50,605 nt of DNA. Source: a virus. Where the stretch lies: positions 1 through 50,605 of IMG/VR virus record IMGVR_UViG_3300037493_002198, one strand, 5' to 3'. The notes under the pieces were generated by a model. That model did not search any database and had not been told where the DNA came from. It saw nothing but the letters and a program-made list of their open reading frames with translations. Positions 48,845-50,605 of the stretch are shown in pieces. Every line of letters starts with the position of its first letter. Within the stretch, counting starts at the first letter, position 1. Both the position numbers and the translations under genes were made by a program.

Positions 48845-49456
48845 ATGGCAATTGATAAAAAAATATTAGAAGAAATTAATAGATATAAAAGTATTAACAA
48901 ATATATCTTAGAACAAGGTGAAATAACTCCTCCAGCAGATTTAGGTGTGACACCACCACCTGTAGAAGGTACACTTCCACCACCACCACCGGGAGCGCCT
49001 GAGATGCCGGCACCACAACCTGTAGACATTAAAAATGACCCTGATGTTGAGGAAGTTGGTAATGAAACTGAAGAAGTTGAAATTACTGATTTAGTTAATT
49101 CACAAAAATCAATGTCCGATAAACAAGAAGAATACTTTAATAATTTATTTGATCAGATAAAAAATCTTGAAAGTAAATTAGGTGAAATGGACAATTTGGT
49201 TAATATTGTTAACAATTTAGAAACAAAAATTGAAAAGATGAGACCAAAAACACCTGAAGAAAAATTAGAACTAAGAAGTTTAGATTCGGGACCATTCAAC
49301 CAAAAACTAAGTGATTTTTTTGATGACAAAAAAGATGATATGGAAAAATCAGGAAAAAACGAATATGTTTTAACGACTGATGATGTTGAGGACTATTCCC
49401 CAAGCGAGATTAAGGGTAGTTTTAATGATTATGATGAAGAAGACGAAATGATTTAA
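48845..49456 (+). CDS. Acidic coiled-coil protein with IxE leader (scaffold-like, hypothetical)
   Basis: The product is 203 aa. The leader MAIDKKILEEINRYKSINKY then ILEQ ends Ile-Leu-Glu (21-23), a possible prohead-protease site. Residues 25-62 are Pro-rich (TPPADLG; LPPPPPGAPEMPAPQP). Residues about 85-140 form a coiled coil (YFNNLFDQIKNLESKLGEMD; VNNLETKIEKM). The tail is acidic (DYDEEDEMI). Leader, coiled coil and acidity are scaffold-like, but a structural protein is also possible. A moderate terminator follows. Confidence 0.5.
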   Translation: MAIDKKILEEINRYKSINKYILEQGEITPPADLGVTPPPVEGTLPPPPPGAPEMPAPQPVDIKNDPDVEEVGNETEEVEITDLVNSQKSMSDKQEEYFNNLFDQIKNLESKLGEMDNLVNIVNNLETKIEKMRPKTPEEKLELRSLDSGPFNQKLSDFFDDKKDDMEKSGKNEYVLTTDDVEDYSPSEIKGSFNDYDEEDEMI

Positions 49457-49460
49457 TATT

Positions 49461-49498
49461 TTTGAGAGGGACATCAATAGATTTCTCAAATTTTTTTT
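49461..49498 (+). terminator. Possible Rho-independent terminator
   Basis: 7-bp stem TTTGAGA (49461-49467) / TCTCAAA (49484-49490) with a 16-nt loop, followed by eight T. Confidence 0.55.
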
Positions 49499-49508
49499 AC
49501 TTACCTTA

Positions 49509-49537
49509 TTGACTACTATTTTTATTTAACTTATATT
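49509..49537 (+). promoter_or_regulatory. Sigma70-like promoter of gp32 gene
   Basis: TTGACT (49509-49514), 17-nt spacer, TATATT (49532-49537), then 32 nt to the ATG. The same boxes and the same spacing as at the polymerase gene; no TATTTATA is present here (only an inverse AATAAATATATA next to the start). Confidence 0.65.
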
Positions 49538-49569
49538 TTCTACGTAAACCTTTAATAAATATATACAAA

Positions 49570-50430
49570 ATGGCGACAAACAATGTTTTAGATGCAGTTT
49601 TGGCTCAGTATGAGAGTTCAAAACAAAGTGGTTCTTCTTCCACTTCAAAATTCACACAAGAAGAAAGAATGAAAAAGTATTTCGCGGCAATCCTTAAGGA
49701 TAACGAAAAACAAGGTCAACGGACAATCCGTATTTTACCTACAACAGATGGATCATCTCCTTTTAAAGAAGTTTGGTTCCACGAAATTAATGTTGATGGT
49801 AAATGGCAAAAGTTCTATGATCCGGGAAAAAATGACAACGAACGTTCACCTTTAAATGAGGTCTATGAAGAGTTGATTTCGACAGGTCGTGAATCCGACA
49901 AACAATTAGCAACACAATACAAAGCACGTAAGTTTTATATTGTTAAAGTAATTGACCGTGATCACGAAGATGATGGTGTTAAATTTTGGAGATTTAAACA
50001 CAATTACAAACAAGAAGGAATTCTTGATAAAATCATTCCAATTTGGAAAGCAAAAGGTGATGTTACTGATTCTGATAATGGTCGTGACCTTATCCTTGAA
50101 CTTGCAAAGGCAAAAACTCCAAAAGGGGCAACATATACGGTTATTCAAACCGTTATGTACGACGATCCGGCACCAACACACGAAGATGCGAAACAGTCAT
50201 CAACGTGGATCAATGATGAGTTGACTTGGGAGGACGTATACTCTAAAAAACCTGTAGAATACCTTGAGTCTATTGCTAGAGGAGAAACCCCAAGATGGGA
50301 TTCAGATGCTGGAAAATACATGTATTCTAATAATGAGGTTTCAGAAGTTTCATTAGGAGGTTCAAAATCTATTAATGAAGTGGTAGACCCTCAATTAAAT
50401 TCAGAGGTAGACGAAGAATTACCTTTCTAA
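49570..50430 (+). CDS. 32: Single-stranded DNA-binding protein (T4 gp32-like)
   Basis: The product is 286 aa (T4 gp32 is 301). The N-terminal basic region is followed by an OB-type core with GQRTIRILPTTDGSSPFKEV and WFHEINVDGKWQKF, then SPLNEVYEEL, ATQYKARKFYIVKVIDRDHE and a C-terminal acidic tail (NSEVDEELPF) as used for partner binding. It coats ssDNA during replication and recombination. There is no Cys in the protein, so the zinc-binding module of T4 gp32 is absent. The KEVWFHEINVDGKWQKFYDP segment occupies its place. It has a sigma70-like promoter like the polymerase gene and a terminator after it. Confidence 0.9.
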   Translation: MATNNVLDAVLAQYESSKQSGSSSTSKFTQEERMKKYFAAILKDNEKQGQRTIRILPTTDGSSPFKEVWFHEINVDGKWQKFYDPGKNDNERSPLNEVYEELISTGRESDKQLATQYKARKFYIVKVIDRDHEDDGVKFWRFKHNYKQEGILDKIIPIWKAKGDVTDSDNGRDLILELAKAKTPKGATYTVIQTVMYDDPAPTHEDAKQSSTWINDELTWEDVYSKKPVEYLESIARGETPRWDSDAGKYMYSNNEVSEVSLGGSKSINEVVDPQLNSEVDEELPF

Positions 50431-50442
50431 TTAAATTTTAAC

Positions 50443-50478
50443 ATGGGCACTTGGAAATACTGAGTGTCCATATTTTTT
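50443..50478 (+). terminator. Rho-independent terminator after gp32
   Basis: 12-bp stem ATGGGCACTTGG (50443-50454) / CTGAGTGTCCAT (50460-50471) with three G-U pairs, loop AAATA, then ATTTTTT. Confidence 0.8.
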
Positions 50479-50492
50479 AAAATCAAAAAAAA

Positions 50493-50605
50493 ATGAGTAA
50501 AATAGCAGAAAAAATGTATGAGGCATTGTCCTTAAAATATCGTAGTGAAATGGCAGAATCGGAAGCAACCTTATTAGTTTATTTAACTTCATCTGTTGGT
50601 ATTGG
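50493..50605 (+). CDS. Hypothetical protein (partial, runs off window)
   Basis: Only the first 37 codons are visible: MSKIAEKMYEALSLKYRSEM then AESEATLLVYLTSSVGIG. The helix KY..E.AE....L.VYL and VG(I/V)G ending recalls small phage proteins of about 70-90 residues found near replication genes. No function is known to me. The A-rich leader (tcaaaaaaaa) has no Shine-Dalgarno. It lies 62 nt after the gp32 stop, beyond the terminator, so any expression must read through or use an unseen promoter. Confidence 0.5.
   Translation, partial: MSKIAEKMYEALSLKYRSEMAESEATLLVYLTSSVGI

Noticed and set aside
49552-49565. TAATAAATATATA just before the gp32 ATG as a T4-type late promoter
   Set aside because: It lies 5 nt or less from the start and in the opposite sense to the other motifs; the TTGACT/TATATT pair upstream is a better promoter.
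1-50605. tRNA genes, integrase, transposase or attachment sites
   Set aside because: All gaps are under 300 nt and were read; none shows a cloverleaf, recombinase motif or terminal repeat.

Overview
This window is a section of the genome of a large, AT-rich, contractile-tailed (T4-like, myovirus-type) bacteriophage. The marker genes are a family B DNA polymerase with 3'-5' exonuclease (gp43 type), a gp32-type single-strand DNA-binding protein, an SNF2-type helicase, a tail sheath (gp18 type), a tail tube (gp19 type), gp13/gp14/gp15-like neck and tail-completion proteins, a T4_baseplate-family chaperone next to a tape measure, and very large baseplate proteins. No tRNA, integrase or CRISPR array is visible. 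Most starts lack a Shine-Dalgarno sequence and have A-rich leaders. Two replication promoters also fit the Bacteroidota -33/-7 pattern. A Bacteroidota host is therefore plausible but not proven.

Layout. (1) 1-9900 is a glycan-modification block. It holds a partial GT4-like gene, a GT-A-like gene, a GT9 (heptosyltransferase-like) gene, a GlcNAc-transferase-like gene, two further glycosyltransferase-like genes, two SAM methyltransferases and an HtrL/YibB-GT2 fusion. It is interrupted at 2537-4117 by a Pro/Thr-repeat protein. (2) 9939-18365 holds two more giant Pro/Thr-linker proteins built from repeated Cys-rich and beta-rich modules, with a trypsin-like serine protease gene between them. (3) 18418-21258 is the DNA polymerase, with its own sigma70-like promoter. 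(4) 21279-26476 is a reverse-strand block: a small virion-like protein, a gp13-like neck protein, a remarkable fusion of an HExxH metallopeptidase-like domain with a Mn-type superoxide dismutase, two small proteins, and an SNF2 helicase. (5) 26536-48568 is the forward tail module: gp14-like, unknown, gp15-like, sheath, HAD-like phosphatase, tube, tail-assembly chaperone with an apparent +1 frameshift, tape measure, and three baseplate proteins (1697, 107 and 2183 aa). A 54-aa ribbon-helix-helix gene lies antisense in front of the sheath. (6) 48619-50605 holds two small proteins, gp32 and the start of a further gene.

Regulation. An octamer, TATTTATA (often preceded by G or GA), lies about 12-35 nt upstream of most transcription-unit-leading genes on both strands. 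It is the exact reverse complement of the T4 late promoter TATAAATA. In contrast, the polymerase and gp32 genes carry TTGAC[A/T]-17 nt-TATATT elements, suggesting two promoter classes (replication versus structural). Rho-independent terminators close several units.

The observations most worth a second look are the metallopeptidase-SOD fusion, the probable +1 frameshift in the tail-assembly chaperone, the shuffled Pro/Thr-linker adhesin family with its embedded protease and adjacent glycosyltransferases, and the TATTTATA motif. Function calls rest on motif recognition by eye; no database search was run.
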